Assembly: GCF_000471905.2 (NCBI RefSeq)
Contig: NW_006499799.1
Span: forward strand, 2,942,722-3,006,721
Direction: 5' to 3'
Length of the DNA stretch: 64,000 nucleotides
Source of the DNA: Amborella trichopoda
Taxonomy: Eukaryota > Streptophyta > Magnoliopsida > Amborellales > Amborellaceae
The position numbers were made by a program, and so were the translations under genes. Of this stretch, positions 42,001 through 54,765 are shown piece after piece. Below the pieces are notes generated by a model. It made no database searches, had not been told where the DNA came from, and saw nothing but the letters and a program-made list of their open reading frames with translations. How positions within the stretch are numbered: the stretch's first letter is position 1; each line of letters opens with the position of its first letter.

Positions 42001-43440
42001 TAGCAACGAGCTCATGAGGCACAGGTGACAATGTCTTGCATTTGAGTCTTGGGCTTGACCCGCCTTGGCCTAGATCTATGATCGTCTAGAGACAAGGACT
42101 GGAGCATCATTTCAAATTTGTGAGGGGCACTTTGTGGCACTGTTGAGTTTAAAGGGGGGAAAAACCCCATATTACTGTTTTACCACAAGGTAAAACAATG
42201 AAGAGAGTTTTTAGAGAGAGCCGGATCTTCCATCAAGAGTTTCCCGATTAGAGTTTCCAGTCAAGACCCACTGTACACAGGCCTTCAGGAGATTTTCAGC
42301 GAGCTTGAGCAGGCCACGAACCTTCGCAAAGTGCTTGTAGATGTTTTCACCGAGGTTTTTCCAGTGAGGAACAGTAGCCATTGACTATATCATGAGAGAA
42401 ACAGTGGTGCCATCAGGTTGAGGCATCATTTCTGGTGTGCACATGAAATCTTTGGTGGACTTCTAGTGAAACTGCGAGGGTCGTAGTGGTACTCTACTGA
42501 AGTTCCAGTGATCTTCCGATCATTTTGTGGTTGCCGGCAGATTACAGAAGGGTTAGGGGACTTTGACGGACTTTCGGTTATCGGAAGAGAAGAAGGAAAC
42601 GCAATGGTTTTGTCAGAAACGTTGCAATTTTCTGGTGAGTCGAGGAGTGCGAAAAAGGGAATCCACTAGGTCACAGGGCAGCTTTTCACAAAATTTCGGT
42701 AGTTTCCTGATATTCCCGGCTGTTGGTAAGGAGAAAGAACAGGGTCAGAGGGGAATCTCAGCGGGCAGAGAAGTGTTTCTGGCAAAACCCGAAGGGTCGC
42801 AGGGGAGGTGAGAGGTCATGAGAAGATGGACTGACGGCGAGGAGCGACGATTGGGGAAAGTGAGGAGGCATGGGAGTTAATGCTCCCCAGGAATTGGAGA
42901 TGGTGGGAACCGGGGCACTTCAAGGGCATGCGCGACATTAAATCGCATGCAGCGCTACCTTCGCGCGGTGTTAAGCTGCTCGCGGTGACAACCATGCTTG
43001 GTAGTATGCCACTTGCGGCAATGGTCACACGAAATGTTTTGTTGCCCATGGTGATGGTTATAGACGGCGATGTCTCGTGGGGGCCAAGAGTGATAGCAAA
43101 TGAGAAGTCCCGGTCACTGTGGTTTGTTGGTAGCCAAGTCCTCTAACACAATAGTGAAGTCCATGTTGTTTTGGAGGAAGGGAATCCATCATGGACGAAT
43201 TCCTTGCCAGGTAAGTGGACTCTATCAAAGTACTTCTTCCCTCTCCTGGAAGCTAGCCATGCCTCGTCAGATGGATTGAAGCTGACTCGGAAACGGTTGG
43301 CTTCTTCTTTTGGCATGTAACCATCATCTTTGAGAACACCCAGTAGATGAATTGAAGCTGACTTGCAAGTGGTTTTGCTTCTTCTTCATGATGAGGGAAT
43401 TTCTTTTTGGCTTATAACCTTCCTCTTATCCTCAGATGCA
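42001..43440. other. Element D 3' region upstream of the candidate poly(A) site
   Basis: No supported gene. It is homologous in blocks to 13911-15185 (AATTTGTGAGGGGC, TTGCCAGGTAAGTGG, GATGGATTGAAGCTGACT). Longer open frames (42563-42811, 42880-43146) have no recognisable domain. Confidence 0.45.
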
Positions 43441-43447
43441 AGAGCTT

Positions 43448-43507
43448 TGTAACCTCCTTAATAATGGGCTTTCGATTGTAACTTGTAACTCCTTTTGATG
43501 CAATAAA
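43448..43507 (+). terminator. Candidate poly(A) signal of the antisense transcript in element D
   Basis: TTGTAACCTCC, TTGTAACTTGTAACTCC, then GATGCAATAAAAAGAGTTAAAC. The order and spacing are the same as at 15190-15249 in element C. It lies past the minus-strand pol end (about 43640). Confidence 0.5.
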
Positions 43508-43639
43508 AAGAGTTAAACCTTGTTTGGACCTTCTTGCTTGCTTTCTTTTTACCATCATTTTACCTCTTTGCTATTGTGCATTGAGTCTTTTCTTGAGTAT
43601 GTGTCATGGGTAGTATTTCTTTAAATATCACCCATTGAT

Positions 43640-44700
43640 AAGGGGCATTGCCTGCTCTCAACCAGGATGTGCCAGTATGTAGGCTCCATTTAGCAAGACT
43701 TTCTTGACTAGACCTTCCCACTTAGGTTCGAACCTGCCTTTGCAGTGTCAATGCATGACCATCAGTCTTTTGACTACTAAGGCTAGATCCCCACGAGCGA
43801 ATGAGTGAACCTTGAAAGACTTGTCAAAGGCTCTCTTCATTCTTCCTTGATTGAGCTCGAGGTTCTGCTGGCCTCTAGTCTCTTTTCGTCAAGGGAATCC
43901 ATCTCTTGATAATGGAGCTTGACCTTCTGATCTTCAGTTAGTCCCTGATGTATAGCAACACGAAGTGAGGGCATTTGAACCTCGAGGGGTAAAACTGCCT
44001 CACCTTCATAGACCAGGAAATAAGGAGTAGAATTTGTAGGACTCCGAGTAGTGGTGCGATAGGCCCACAGAGCTTTAGGCAGCCTCTCATGCCAATTCTT
44101 CTTTGACTTCAAAACTGATTTTTGAAGCACCCCTCATAGGGTTTTATTAAACGCCTCAGCTAAACCATTGGCTCAAGGGTGGTACATGGTCGAGTACTTC
44201 CACTCAAAACTGAACTGGTTGACTAGGCGAACAATGTGATGGCTTCTGAACTGGTTGACTAGGCGATCAATGTGATGGCTTCTGAACTGAGGGCCATTAT
44301 CAGAGATTATTCGGTCCGAAACCCCAAACCGGTATATGATGTGGTGACACATGAAGTTGACCACAGTGGCCCCTGGAACCTGCTTGAGAGGGACTGCTTC
44401 AGCCCACTTAGAAAAGTAATTTGTCGCCACTAGCATGAAGACATGACCCAAGGCAGAAGGAGGGTTAATGGGTCCTACAATGTCCATACCCCACTAGGAA
44501 AAGGTCCAAGATGTCACTGTAGGATGGACGGGTTCTGGGGACTGATGAATAAGGCTTGAGTGCATTTGGCACACCTAACATATTTTAGCATAGTTTTGGA
44601 CAACAGCCACCATTGAAGGCCAATAATAGCCTAGTGTGCGTATACGCTCATAGAGCTTCTGATCGGATTGATGCAGCCCACAGATACTCGAATGCACTTC
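43640..44700 (-). pseudogene. Element D: integrase pseudogene
   Basis: The zinc region is only faintly readable near 44690-44530 in shifted frames. The core reads MDIVGPINPPSALGHVF (first Asp), ATNYFSKWAEAVPLKQVPGA and RIISDNGPQFRSHH (second Asp). A 36-bp in-frame tandem duplication (44211-44282) repeats FRSHHIxRLVNQ. Then come NSTPYFLVYEGEAVLP and EDQKVKLHYQEMD. A stop and a deletion interrupt the link to the C-terminal part. The subfamily is as in element C. Confidence 0.85.
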
Positions 44701-45660
44701 TTCTAGTATTTTATTTGCTTCTTGTGTATCGACACATCTGAGGAGAATTCTATCAAATGATCGACAAAAGAGAACATCCCCATCGAGAAGGGTGTATTGG
44801 TAGACATCCGTCGTATACCGTTACGTTCTGCCCAATCCTCAAGTAGCCTTCCATTCTTTATGAAGTTCATGATAGGCTCCCTCCAGTCTTCCACTTGTTC
44901 AATCTCTGCACACATCGGGTTTAAGAATTTAGGCTCTTGCTTCCTAACCTTGGATTCTTTATCTTGGGACATTTCCTGCTCTGCCTTAATGACATCCTTG
45001 GCCACAAGGAGTGCCTCTAATGGATAAGGCAGGCATTCAGGGAAGACATCTCTCCCATCATCTGCATCAACTTCGGTTCTCAAGTCAACATGTCTCCATT
45101 CCGTTACCTAGACAATCGTGGGACCTAATGAAGACAGTTGAATGGTGGCTCCGAGGTTTGAGAGCGCATCGGCCTGCAAGTTGAGCCTTCTAGGGATATG
45201 ACTTAGAGAGAAATCGTCGAACTGTGCCATATAATATTTGGCCGTATCATGATAAGGCTTGAGAGTATCCTTCATTACGTCATAAATTCCCTTAAGCAGT
45301 CAGATGATGAGCTCAGAGTCACCGAAGATGCTCAGCTGCTCTAGATCTAGCTCTTGGGCAATCTCCAATCCGATTATGAGGGCTTGATATTCAATTTCAT
45401 TATGAGAAGATGCCTCTACGAGTGAGAAGGATAGAGGAATCATTCCACCGTCGGGAGTCAGGAACACGACCCCGGCACCACCTCTATCAGATTGGAATGC
45501 TCCGTCGTAATACATCTCCCACGCCCAAGCTAGTACCATACAGAAAACTTCTTCATCCGGGAGATCACTTGGCAGGGGAGATTCTGAAGGAATTGGGTGA
45601 GTCGCGAGAAAGTCCGCTAAGGCCTAACCTTTGATGCCTTTTTGTGGTATATAAGTGATG
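44701..45660 (-). pseudogene. Element D: second RNase H and integrase linker
   Basis: WEMYYDGAFQSDRGGAGVVF carries the first Asp, and SSHNEIEYQALIIGLEIAQEL the Glu; LSIFGDSELII carries the next Asp. This is the best preserved second RNase H in the window (45539-45300 open). The linker to integrase (45083-44703) is a charged, Trp-containing stretch with EDWREPIMNFIKNG and LEDWAERNGIRRM. Confidence 0.85.
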
Positions 45661-46060
45661 TCGAACTCCATCAGCAATAATGCCCACTTGGCCAAGCATC
45701 CTAACAGACATGGCTTTGAGATTAGCTTAACCTCGTGACCAAGCAAGTATTGGCGGAGCTTTTGTACCGTAAAGATCAAGTCTAGGCACATCTTCTCGAT
45801 GGGAGGGTAATTCTTCTTGGCCCCCTACATCCTATGGCTGAGATAATAGAGTATTGTTTTTGTTCGCCCATCATTGTTTTGTGCTAGGAGTGCCCCTAAG
45901 TGACTCATCCAGAGCGGTCACGTATAGGATGAGAGGCCATGCTAATATCTGTGCGGAGAGTACCGGAGGATTCAGCAGGTACTGCTTTGATATCATTGAG
46001 TGTAGCTTGGCACGCCTCATCCCATATGAAGGGAGTGTCCTTCTTTAGCAGGTGTAAAAA
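45661..46060 (-). pseudogene. Element D: RT-linked RNase H
   Basis: Scattered over frames: LLKKDTPFIW-like start, AKKNYPPIEKMCLDLIFTVQKL, LLGHEVKLISKP and CLAKWALLLMEFDITYIP. The sequence parallels element C (17307-17525) closely. Stops and small indels make it non-functional. Confidence 0.75.
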
Positions 46061-46800
46061 GGCCTGCATCGTCCTGAGAGGTTCGAGAAGAACCTTCGAA
46101 TGTAGGCCAGCTGCCCCTGGGGAGATTGAAGCTCATGTAGGGTTGTAGGCGGTGGCATACCTTGGATCACCTTGATTTTGACTGGCTCGATCTCCAGCCA
46201 ACAATACCTCACAATGAACGCCAAGAACTTTTCTAAGTGTACGAAAAAGGCACATTTCAAGGGATTCATCTTGAGTTGGTGATGTCGGAGCCGGTCAAAT
46301 ACCTTTTCAAGGTCCTTCATGTGAGAATCCTTTGCTTCAGACTTCACCACCAAGTCATCCACATAGCACTCGACCTCCTTGTGCATCATGTCCTTGAAGA
46401 TAGTCATCATGGCTCGCTGGTACGTGGCACCAGCATTTTTTAACCCGAAAGGATCACAGTGTAGTAAAAGACACCTTTTGGGGTCAAGAATGCAGTGGCC
46501 TCTTCGTCTTCTAGTGCCATCTTGATCTGATTATAACCAGAATACCCATCCGTGAACGAGAAGATTTGGAAATGAGTTATAGAATCAACAAGCATCTCAA
46601 TGAACAGCAAAGGAAAGTAATCCTTGAGGCAGGCAATGTTGAGGTCACAAAAGTCAATACAAACCCTGATTTGGCCATTTTTCTTCTTGACTGAGACAAT
46701 ATTTGCCTGCCATTTTGGGTATTTGACTTCATGTATGAATTCAGCTTGCCTGAGCTTGTTCACCTCAGCATCGATCTGCATCTAAAGATCGAGTCTAAAC
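46061..46800 (-). pseudogene. Element D: reverse transcriptase
   Basis: The first frame (46781-46440) reads EFIHEVKYPKWQANIVSVKKKNG, RVCIDFCDLN and FTDGYSGYNQI with the first catalytic Asp. After a frameshift at about 46440, NAGATYQRAM, then YVDDLVVKS with the intact YxDD pair, HQLKMNPLKCAF and the connection with MPPPTTLHEL. Apart from the frameshift and a few substitutions the domain is complete. Confidence 0.88.
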
Positions 46801-47361
46801 TTTCTTGATTTTTGTTTTATGGGTCAGATGAACGGATCAATTCCGAGATGATGGATAGCAATTTGACGGTCTAGCCCAGGCATCTCATGATAATGCTAGG
46901 CGAAGCGTCTCGGTTTGCTCGGAGTAGGGAAATATAACTTTTTTTCTCTTTAGGGGACATTTTTGCCGAGATGAAAGTTGGCCTTGAGTCGGCCTCATCC
47001 CCTAAGTTTATCTCTTCAAGCTCGTCAGCTGTGGCCTGACGACCTGCCTCCCACTCTTCCAGAGCTTCTTACAACTCTTCGTCAGAGCATTCAGATTGTT
47101 TCTTATCAATCTCGAGTGTAGAGACCCATGATCCTGACATTTTTTCTTTCAGGAGCCTAAATAGGCAATGAAAGGGTCAACTTCGAACATGGAGTCGACA
47201 GTGTCGTGACTGGGGTCACTCAGTATTTGCCCCAAGCTTGGTGGCACTTCATGAATTTGAACCATGTGACAGGCCTCATGGGGAGACAACTCCATGGAGA
47301 TCAGGGAAATGAGGAAGTCCCAGATCCGTAATGCCCTAGACACATATGTGCCTTGTTTCTA
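46801..47361 (-). pseudogene. Element D: N-terminal pol remnant at its truncated edge
   Basis: Minus-strand remnants upstream of RT. A stretch with SPHEACHMVQIHEVPPSLGQ (47280-47225) matches element B at 32110. Protease and gag are missing. Similarity is lost at about 47361, where an 18-bp direct repeat begins, so D is truncated here. Confidence 0.6.
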
Positions 47362-48804
47362 GGATGCCCATTTATTTAATATGATCTTTGATCTTCTCGG
47401 ATGCCCATTTATTTAAGGGATTGTGTACAATGAGACCGTTTATCTTTTGTATAGAGAGTCACAATTACTCAACCATCCAATTTGAAATCTAATAGCTTGG
47501 GTGTGTTACGCAGTTCAAGAAAAAAATTTTAAACTTTGAGCTTAGTCAATGAAATAAATGCACTCACGCAATTTCACATCCAATTGTCAAAATTAATTGT
47601 GACCACCTTGTACCAAAAGTAAATGATCTCATTATGTACTTTCCTTTTATTTAATATGACAAGTTCACGTCGGGTGGAATAACTTCTCCAATTATGGGAT
47701 GGAACTGCTCATGGCTTATCCAAGGGTTACCTTACCCCCATGCAATAGTGCATCTTGCAATACATTATCTAGATCGTCCATTTTCAAGATTTTCATATGT
47801 TTATAGATCTACTTGATTTTAGCCATTTTTGAAGTTTAAAATTTTATAATTAGATATGAAAAATAGATTTTGAAATAATCCTAAGAATGTTTTTGACCAA
47901 AATTACATGTTAATATAAAATTTGGAGGTGCACCTTAATTGGATTGTTTAAGGTTGCGCCTTAATGGGATGTGAAATTAAGTTACTAGAGGTGTATAGTT
48001 GATTGGATGCAAAGTCCAAAAAGATTTATGAAATTATGTGACAAAAAGCTAACGAACTTCACATCCGACGTCAAAAATGATTGTGATCTCTAAAGTAGTT
48101 TGTGCTTCAGGCGACCCACCATTAACATAACATATAGATGTTAGAAAATAGTAGCCCCTAAAAAATGTAAAATTAACAATGTTAAAACTGTCATTTTTTC
48201 ATACTTCTAAAACTTATATTTTTTAAAAGGTTCTTACTTATCGAGCTTGGGATTTTCATTCCCTAAAATTTTGATTCCAAAATTCATCTCTAAAATAGAT
48301 ATTGGAGAGAGGACTCATCTAAATAAATGAGTCAGCCAACTCATGGAAACCTTGTCCATTATCTTATATTATACAATCCTAACTGTTCATATTTACATAT
48401 ACATTGGCACAGCGGTGGACCACGTGAATCAACACAAGTTTGGCAGAGGAGATCCATCTGCCCACCATACTTCCTCAATAATCAAGGCTAGGTAACATAA
48501 CCCAAGGATGGCATGTGACCCACAGAGCGATGGTTTTCCTTTTCCCATTGGAGTCAATGGCATCTATTGACCCCACACTTCGAATAGGGGCATCCCGACC
48601 TCCTTGGTACAAACTACAAAGTGCCCTCGTTTAGTTAAAACAGTCCGAACATTAAGGTATAACTACTATCATACATTTCATAAAATGCCATTAGTTCACC
48701 TTTCCTATGGCCAATAACGTAGCCATTTACAGAGACAAGTAGTTGGAAGTAACAACAGGCACTGAGAGAGAGGGGGGCGGGGGGGTGAGGCAGAGCGACA
48801 AGGA
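47361..48804. other. Flank between element D and the PGG-domain exon
   Basis: AT-rich, mostly unique sequence with no gene visible. 47362-47379 and 47399-47416 are identical 18-mers (GGATGCCCATTTATTTAA) 37 bp apart. A G/A-rich run lies at 48760-48790. The last part should contain the 3' UTR of the downstream minus-strand gene. Confidence 0.6.
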
Positions 48805-49677
48805 TTAGATAGCATACATCTTCTTGTAATCCGTATTCAGGACCTCGGGATCTGAGAAAATGGCAGACATGGAGCCCGAGCGTGAACGGCTGTTAAAGGA
48901 CCTCCTTATACTCCTCATGTTGGATGCTTCAATCCTGTGCATGATCACCCAGTAACACATAGTCCCTAATGTAGTGGCCATTATAAGAGTGCCTATCAAT
49001 GTCACTGCTATTGCCAGCCACCTCAGGTGCTTCCCCACCACTATGTATGAGAGAGCTATAAACGCCACCGATATCAACACACAAGCCAACCACATGAGCT
49101 TGTTAATAACCGTCATCAACTGCTTCTTGGCCCTGCTTTCTATAACCACAACCGATGTTTGGACTACCACCACTGCAAGAGAGATGAAGAGGGCAATGGA
49201 ATCGAATATGAAGAAAATATGGAAGGGAGTCATATGGGCAATGTAGGCTTCCCCCATTGACACAGTTGGGGAGATGTCGTTTGGGTCGGTCACGTATTGG
49301 CCAGGAACTGTAAAGATGGCAGCAAAAGCGACAGTGGCAATGAGAACAGCGACCACTGTGGTGGAATTTATGGCATTGTTCAACCCCTCTTCATGGAGTT
49401 TATTGATCCTTTTGGCAATTCCTTGGACTCGTTTGCGTGTTTGACGAGTCTGCTCCAGCTGAGAGTGGACTTCATGCTTTATGTCGCTCACTGTCTGCTT
49501 TAGTTCACGTTCCTTGCTAGGTTGATTAGCACCCCTTGTGCTTTCCACCCCAGCTTCTCGCAAAATGGATGTTATTTCTAGGTTTCCAGTTTTCTCAGCG
49601 GTATCTAAGGCAGTTTCCTGGGATCTGTTCACCAGCTTTATGTCGATTCCCTCGAATTCTAGTAGTTTCCTCACTAT
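48805..49677 (-). CDS. Last exon of an ankyrin repeat / PGG-domain membrane protein (ITN1-like)
   Basis: An intact 290-codon exon ends at a stop at 48805-48807. The acceptor is read as TATTATGCAG|ATAGTGAGG with the first exon base at 49677, phase 0; the ITN1 family has an intron at the matching site. Residues 1-40 finish an ankyrin repeat (VNRSQETALDTAEKTGNLEI). About residues 65-100 hold ELKQTVSDIKHEVHSQLEQ. The PGG domain follows (GLNNAINSTTVVAVLIATVA, FTVPGQ), with four hydrophobic segments near residues 110-130, 150-175, 190-210 and 215-240, and a Ser/Arg-rich tail. Plant members sit in membranes and are linked to salt and stress signalling; the exact role here is inferred. Upstream ankyrin exons were not found within the window. 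Confidence 0.92.
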   Translation of the reverse strand: MVRKLLEFEGIDIKLVNRSQETALDTAEKTGNLEITSILREAGVESTRGANQPSKERELKQTVSDIKHEVHSQLEQTRQTRKRVQGIAKRINKLHEEGLNNAINSTTVVAVLIATVAFAAIFTVPGQYVTDPNDISPTVSMGEAYIAHMTPFHIFFIFDSIALFISLAVVVVQTSVVVIESRAKKQLMTVINKLMWLACVLISVAFIALSYIVVGKHLRWLAIAVTLIGTLIMATTLGTMCYWVIMHRIEASNMRSIRRSFNSRSRSGSMSAIFSDPEVLNTDYKKMYAI

Positions 49678-52600
49678 CTGCATAATACCCACCAAGGACA
49701 GAAGGTTTCAGTTTAGATAAATACCTGATACATACATTATCACCTAAAATCCCTTAAATTAAAATTGAGAAAGTAGATACCTTTAATGTTTCATTCACAA
49801 ATTTGCATTTCTCAGTTCAATTTTCACTCCATTAAGATAGTGAACTAAAGTTCCAATGGAAAAAACTAGAAATCAAAGAACTCATATTTGTCCTAAAAAC
49901 AAAATTATCACATTCCATCACTCTAGATATAATTTTCCCAATCCACGATGCATGCCACTCAAAAGAGAAGAAGATGGCAGATTTGACTATGAATTCAACT
50001 TGTGATGCTGAACATGCGAATGATCTTTTTTTAATCTATAAATTGAAGAAACATCTCAGATAAAAAAACAATTCAAAAATTGATCAAATATGACATATAA
50101 AAACTGCATAATTCAAACTTATGGACAAAATAATGTAGAAGTCTGATAACTAAGAAGACAAAAGAAAAGGAACCATTTTCAATAGATCAGTGAAATGACG
50201 TAAATAGGATGTCCACAGGCGATCAAATGGTTCTACTGACTAGTTAGCACAATTGGACTCGAACAAATGGCAGAATCACAGTAGAACTACAGTTGATGCA
50301 AACAAATTCATATATGAATAAAGAAAAAAAAAACATAAATCTATTGACTGCTACTACTTTGGGTAAGTAGTATAAACTACTCTGCGACTTTGACATGAGG
50401 GAGACTACGCTTCTGCAAGAAGTTAGAAAATGACGGGTGCAAATAAGTTAAGAGACCCACAATGAAGAAAAGAAATTGGAATCAAAGTATAAGATATAAA
50501 TTTAAGGTTTCAAGAACCTCACCAAATTCCGTAACGAACTAAGAACTTTGTGAACTTATTCACTGGTTTTTGGGCACAACATTTTCTGGCCTCATTTGAA
50601 TGATAGAGTCCAACTTATATTGGAAAGCATGTTGGCATGGTGTACAGAGATCATGATGTTCTAACCAAATCATTGAATGGTGTGCAGAAACTCCATTACC
50701 AGAAAGGATCTAAGTGATGATTGGATTATGGTTTTCAGAACAAGACTTGAGAAGTCTTTGATGAGATGGGCTGGTATGGCTTGTGAAACTCAGGTGGTTT
50801 TGTTTGGGATATTAGAGCCCTAAACTGTGCTGGGCATTTCTAAGGATTATCATAATGCCAGACTTCTAGCTTTCTCTAAGGAAAGCATATGAGACTTGAA
50901 ACAAGAATGAACAACATAACTGATGAACTGAATAAATAAAGCTTTCTGACAAGCAAAAGACCAGTGCATAGAACTCTATAAATAAATTAAAAGAAACAAT
51001 ACTATGACACTTCTCTAAGATGCTTGCACATTTAGTTTAACTTTCAAGAAATGGAATCTGTCCCTGCAAAATATTTAGTAAGAACATATGTGACTTGCAA
51101 CTGAAGGAACTTGTCGCATTACATTTCAAGTGGTTCCTCCTTTCCCACTAATAAACTTTGATGTGTTCTCCTTTGTCCATTAAACCATATTAGAAGGGAT
51201 CTTTAGAGAACTCTTACCATCAATGTAAGTTATGTGCCTGTTTGCGATTCACACTAATATTGTGTAGAAGGAATAAGAAAAGGAAACGTTATCTTCCACA
51301 CTTGCATGATTGTACTTGACCTGGAAATGAGTGTTAAAGAGAAATTTGTAGCGGTATGCCTTTTCCTCCTTACTTCGTTTTCTTATTTTGGGTATTCAGA
51401 AAGACACTTCGTTGTTATTCATCATAAAACACAGAAAACACAAATGACTTTTCCATGAAATGCAGTTTGCCCATTATTTTTCTTTTCTTGTTCTTCTCCA
51501 TCCTAGTTCCACCTATTGGACTCAAGCTGGACATGTACTTATAACCATGTAACCTCTCTAAATAATGCCTCTGTGAATGAGTATTCACTTTAATATAATT
51601 GGACCTTACAAATTTGGTTCATTTAATTTACCAATTGGAGTTATGGTGCCAAATGTTCTAGTTCTAACCCTATTGAAAATTTTACTCGCATATATCTAAA
51701 TATGTTAAATATAGTTCTAAAATTCCAATAATAAAAGATACAAAGAGTCCATTAACTGCTCATATTAAAAAAAAAAGAAAAAGAAAAAAGAGTCCATTAG
51801 CCACTGATTTTTGGAAATCATTCATTGAATCACTTGTTTAGGTTGAAATTTCTTCTAGGTAAGATGGTATCCACGGTTCATGAGTAGAGGGTCTCCCATG
51901 TAACATGCAACAAGCATCAACTATATTTCCAAATCTCTGCCCTGGGTCACTACAGTATATTTGGTATGTTTTGCCAGTCGAATCTCTTATTGATGGAAAG
52001 GAATATTGCCTCTGAGTAATCAGGAGTCATGAGCAACATTGGAGACTTGATCACCAGTAATACTAAGAAGAAAATCAACTAGATGTCCTATGATTGTAAT
52101 ACCAATGAAGATCAAAGTCGAGAGTTTAACAGGAACTAAGCTATGAACAGTACCAAACAGTAAAAATAGGGATACAGAATCCTATTTTGAGCACTTCGCT
52201 GCAGTGAAATATAGGAAAGGAATAACATGATAATTTAGAGAAGAACCATATTCCAGACATGCGTGGAAGCCTTAGGTAGAAAATTAGCGAGCTTAAAAAA
52301 AGAAAATGGAATTTTTTTAAGTACGCTGAAAAATTTGAGAAACTTATTAAACACACGCAATGTGTCAGAATGCACATCACATATTTTGATCTTCAACCAA
52401 GTTATAATTAAAGTAAAGTGTGAATTATTATAAGTTAAATATCACAAATTGGCCGACCGTATAGAAATTTAAGCCAGCTCTAGACGTGCTGGACTTGAAG
52501 AATATGCTTTCACTGCTTTATTTCTTCTTGACTGCAGTGGTTTCAATTATTTTTTATTGCCTTCGAGACAAATAACTCTGATATGACATAAAATTTCATT

Positions 52601-53199
52601 GAAGTGTTGACGTGAACTCTAAGGTGCTACAGTTCTTATTTTATTCTTTAATCATCAAATGACTTATTTATAATGTGAAAAAGGGGCAAAAGTGACTTAA
52701 CACCCCAGCTGATAAAATGGTACGTACTCCACACTTACACAGCTAAGAAACTTAGGATGCCTTTAAACTCTAACAAGTAAATTATATTGGCATTACCATT
52801 TAATCTAGTTGTAACTATGCTACTAAGATTGAAACATGAAATCCTATTATTTAATATAAAGAGGTGGGAAAAAGAAAAAAAAGCAAATGAAACTAATCTG
52901 TTATGTTGTCATTTCCTTAAGTGTTGGGGGTGGAATGCAAATATCTAGAGTGCAATCCTTGATAATTTCTGTCACACAAAACCAACCAAAAAAATTCAAG
53001 CCAAAAACCTATTAAGTCTCAAGACAAGTACATAGATCTTGCAAAACTTGGACCAGAAACCATTAGTATTCCACACATAATAGGTCCTAAGCGCCATGTC
53101 TGACATGTGCACTTCAAATTCAATTCTGTTGGGTGTCACAATTCAGAGAGAGATTTATTTGCTTTAAAAATTCTAAGTTTATGAAAATGAATGAAATTT
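49678..53199. other. Probable intron or upstream intergenic sequence of the PGG gene
   Basis: AT-rich sequence without a recognised gene. It starts with the splice acceptor of the PGG exon. I searched the minus strand by eye for the ankyrin exon that should end near ALHIATRKG and did not find it. No repeat arrays occur apart from an A-rich run near 51765-51790. Confidence 0.5.
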
Positions 53200-54765
53200 G
53201 AGATGCACCAGAGATTATTAGTGATTCGTTGTGACTTTCGCAACCCTTACGATCCATACAAAACCTCAACTCACAATTTTAGGCGTAAATACATTATCTT
53301 CATGTCTATGATTGGGCAGGCTTCTCTCCAACCAAGAATCTCAAGTTACTCAAGCACTCTGTCAAGCAGTGAAGTAGACAGCTGCCTGGGGATTTCCACC
53401 CCCGGAAGGATGCTCTTCAAAGGGTAATTCAGAACCTTGACTCCATAGAACAAACCAGAAAGCTTTCCACCCAAGAAAGGGAGATAAGAACAAGTTCCAA
53501 TGGTACCCTGGAAACCATCCTCAAACATGAAGTTGGTATAAACTGTCAAGAGTCAAAGGTGGGCTTAAGGTTGGTGACAAGAACATGGTCTTTTTCAATT
53601 AAAATAGCAAGTTGTTGACAAACAGCCAATCTACCTTTGTAGCAAAGAGACAGATCCTTGATGGGGGGCACTCATAGTCTAAGAAGCTATCCAATCTAGA
53701 CAACTAGCAGGCATCCCTGGTTTAGTGGTGAAATTCGACTGTGAAGAGGCCTACAACCACAAAGATTGGTCTCCTGGATGAGGTTCTTTTAGAAATGGCC
53801 TTTGACAATGGGATTCCTGGATCAAGGCCTGTATCTCCTCTTCTATTTATCCATCCTCATTAATGGATCCCAAGACGTATTCCTCCCTGACTCTCGAGGT
53901 TTAAGACAGGATGACCCCCTACTTGGTCTGTCTCCCGGTTATAGGAGAGAGGCCTCCTCAACAGCTTTGGGTCTTCTAGATTGGAACCTGCAAAACGCAT
54001 TTATCCTATGCAAATGATACACATCTTTTGTGAGACCCCCCGCGTACAATTGGCCACCCTTTGGCTCTTTCTTAGGTGCTTTGACATATCCACAGGAATG
54101 AAGGTCAACAGGAAAAAGACCAAGATTAAGGGGGTGGGGCTAGATCATCAAGAGGTAACAACCCTAGCTAGAAGACTACGTGCAGAGTAGAAAACCTAAA
54201 CTTCCCTGCCCCCCCCCCGCAAACCAAGAAAGATCCAGCGTAGACTGGGGGGAGATGGAAAGGGTATGTACCATTCTTTAGGGGGGCACTACAACACTAA
54301 TCAAAACAACCCTTGCTAATATTCCCATTTAAAAAGTTCCCCTCTTCCATATGCCTGATCAATTAGGAACAAATCTTATAAAAGATTTATTATGGTCCAG
54401 GGCTAATGGGGAGACCACAGATTCCTCACCTCCTCTGACAAAGTTGCCTACCTAAAAATGATGGTGGCACTGAAATTAGAAAAGATTAAAGACTGCAACA
54501 TTGCCCTTTTAGGGTACTGGTAGTGGTATCTTGCTGCACAGAATAACCCACTGTGGCATGTAGCCATTAAACAGGTTGGTTCCCCAAAGGTCCTAACCAC
54601 GGGGACCTCAGGTGCTTGGAAGAGTATAGAATAGGGCAGTGCAGCATGCATGAGAATGACAAGATTTAGAGCTAAAAGCGGGAAGTTAGTATGCGGCAGG
54701 AAGGAACTTTGGCAGGGAAACCAAACTCTTGGTGAAAGGAGTGGCTATGTGGAACTCAAGGTAGT
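53200..54765 (+). pseudogene. LINE (plant L1-type) fragment: linker and reverse transcriptase
   Basis: The + strand carries LKLLKHSVKQ, RKDALQRVIQNLDSIEQTRKLS (about 53340-53480), a linker seen before RT in plant LINEs. Then come ILINGSQDVFLPDSRGLRQDDPLL and LSYANDTHLL, where the A-DD box has Asn for one Asp. DISTGMKVNRKKTKIKGVGLDHQEV follows, then a decayed tail to about 54765 (PLWHVAIKQVGSPK). Many stops and indels. The 5' part including the endonuclease is missing. Confidence 0.85.

Noticed and set aside
41553-42015. Ser/Arg-rich minus-strand frames of about 100-124 codons
   Set aside because: They are translations of the 26-bp tandem array with no domain.
48974-49720. + strand frames over the PGG exon
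   Set aside because: They are antisense shadows of a well-supported exon.
53346-53549. Minus-strand frame over the LINE linker
   Set aside because: The LINE reads on the + strand; no domain is present on the minus strand.
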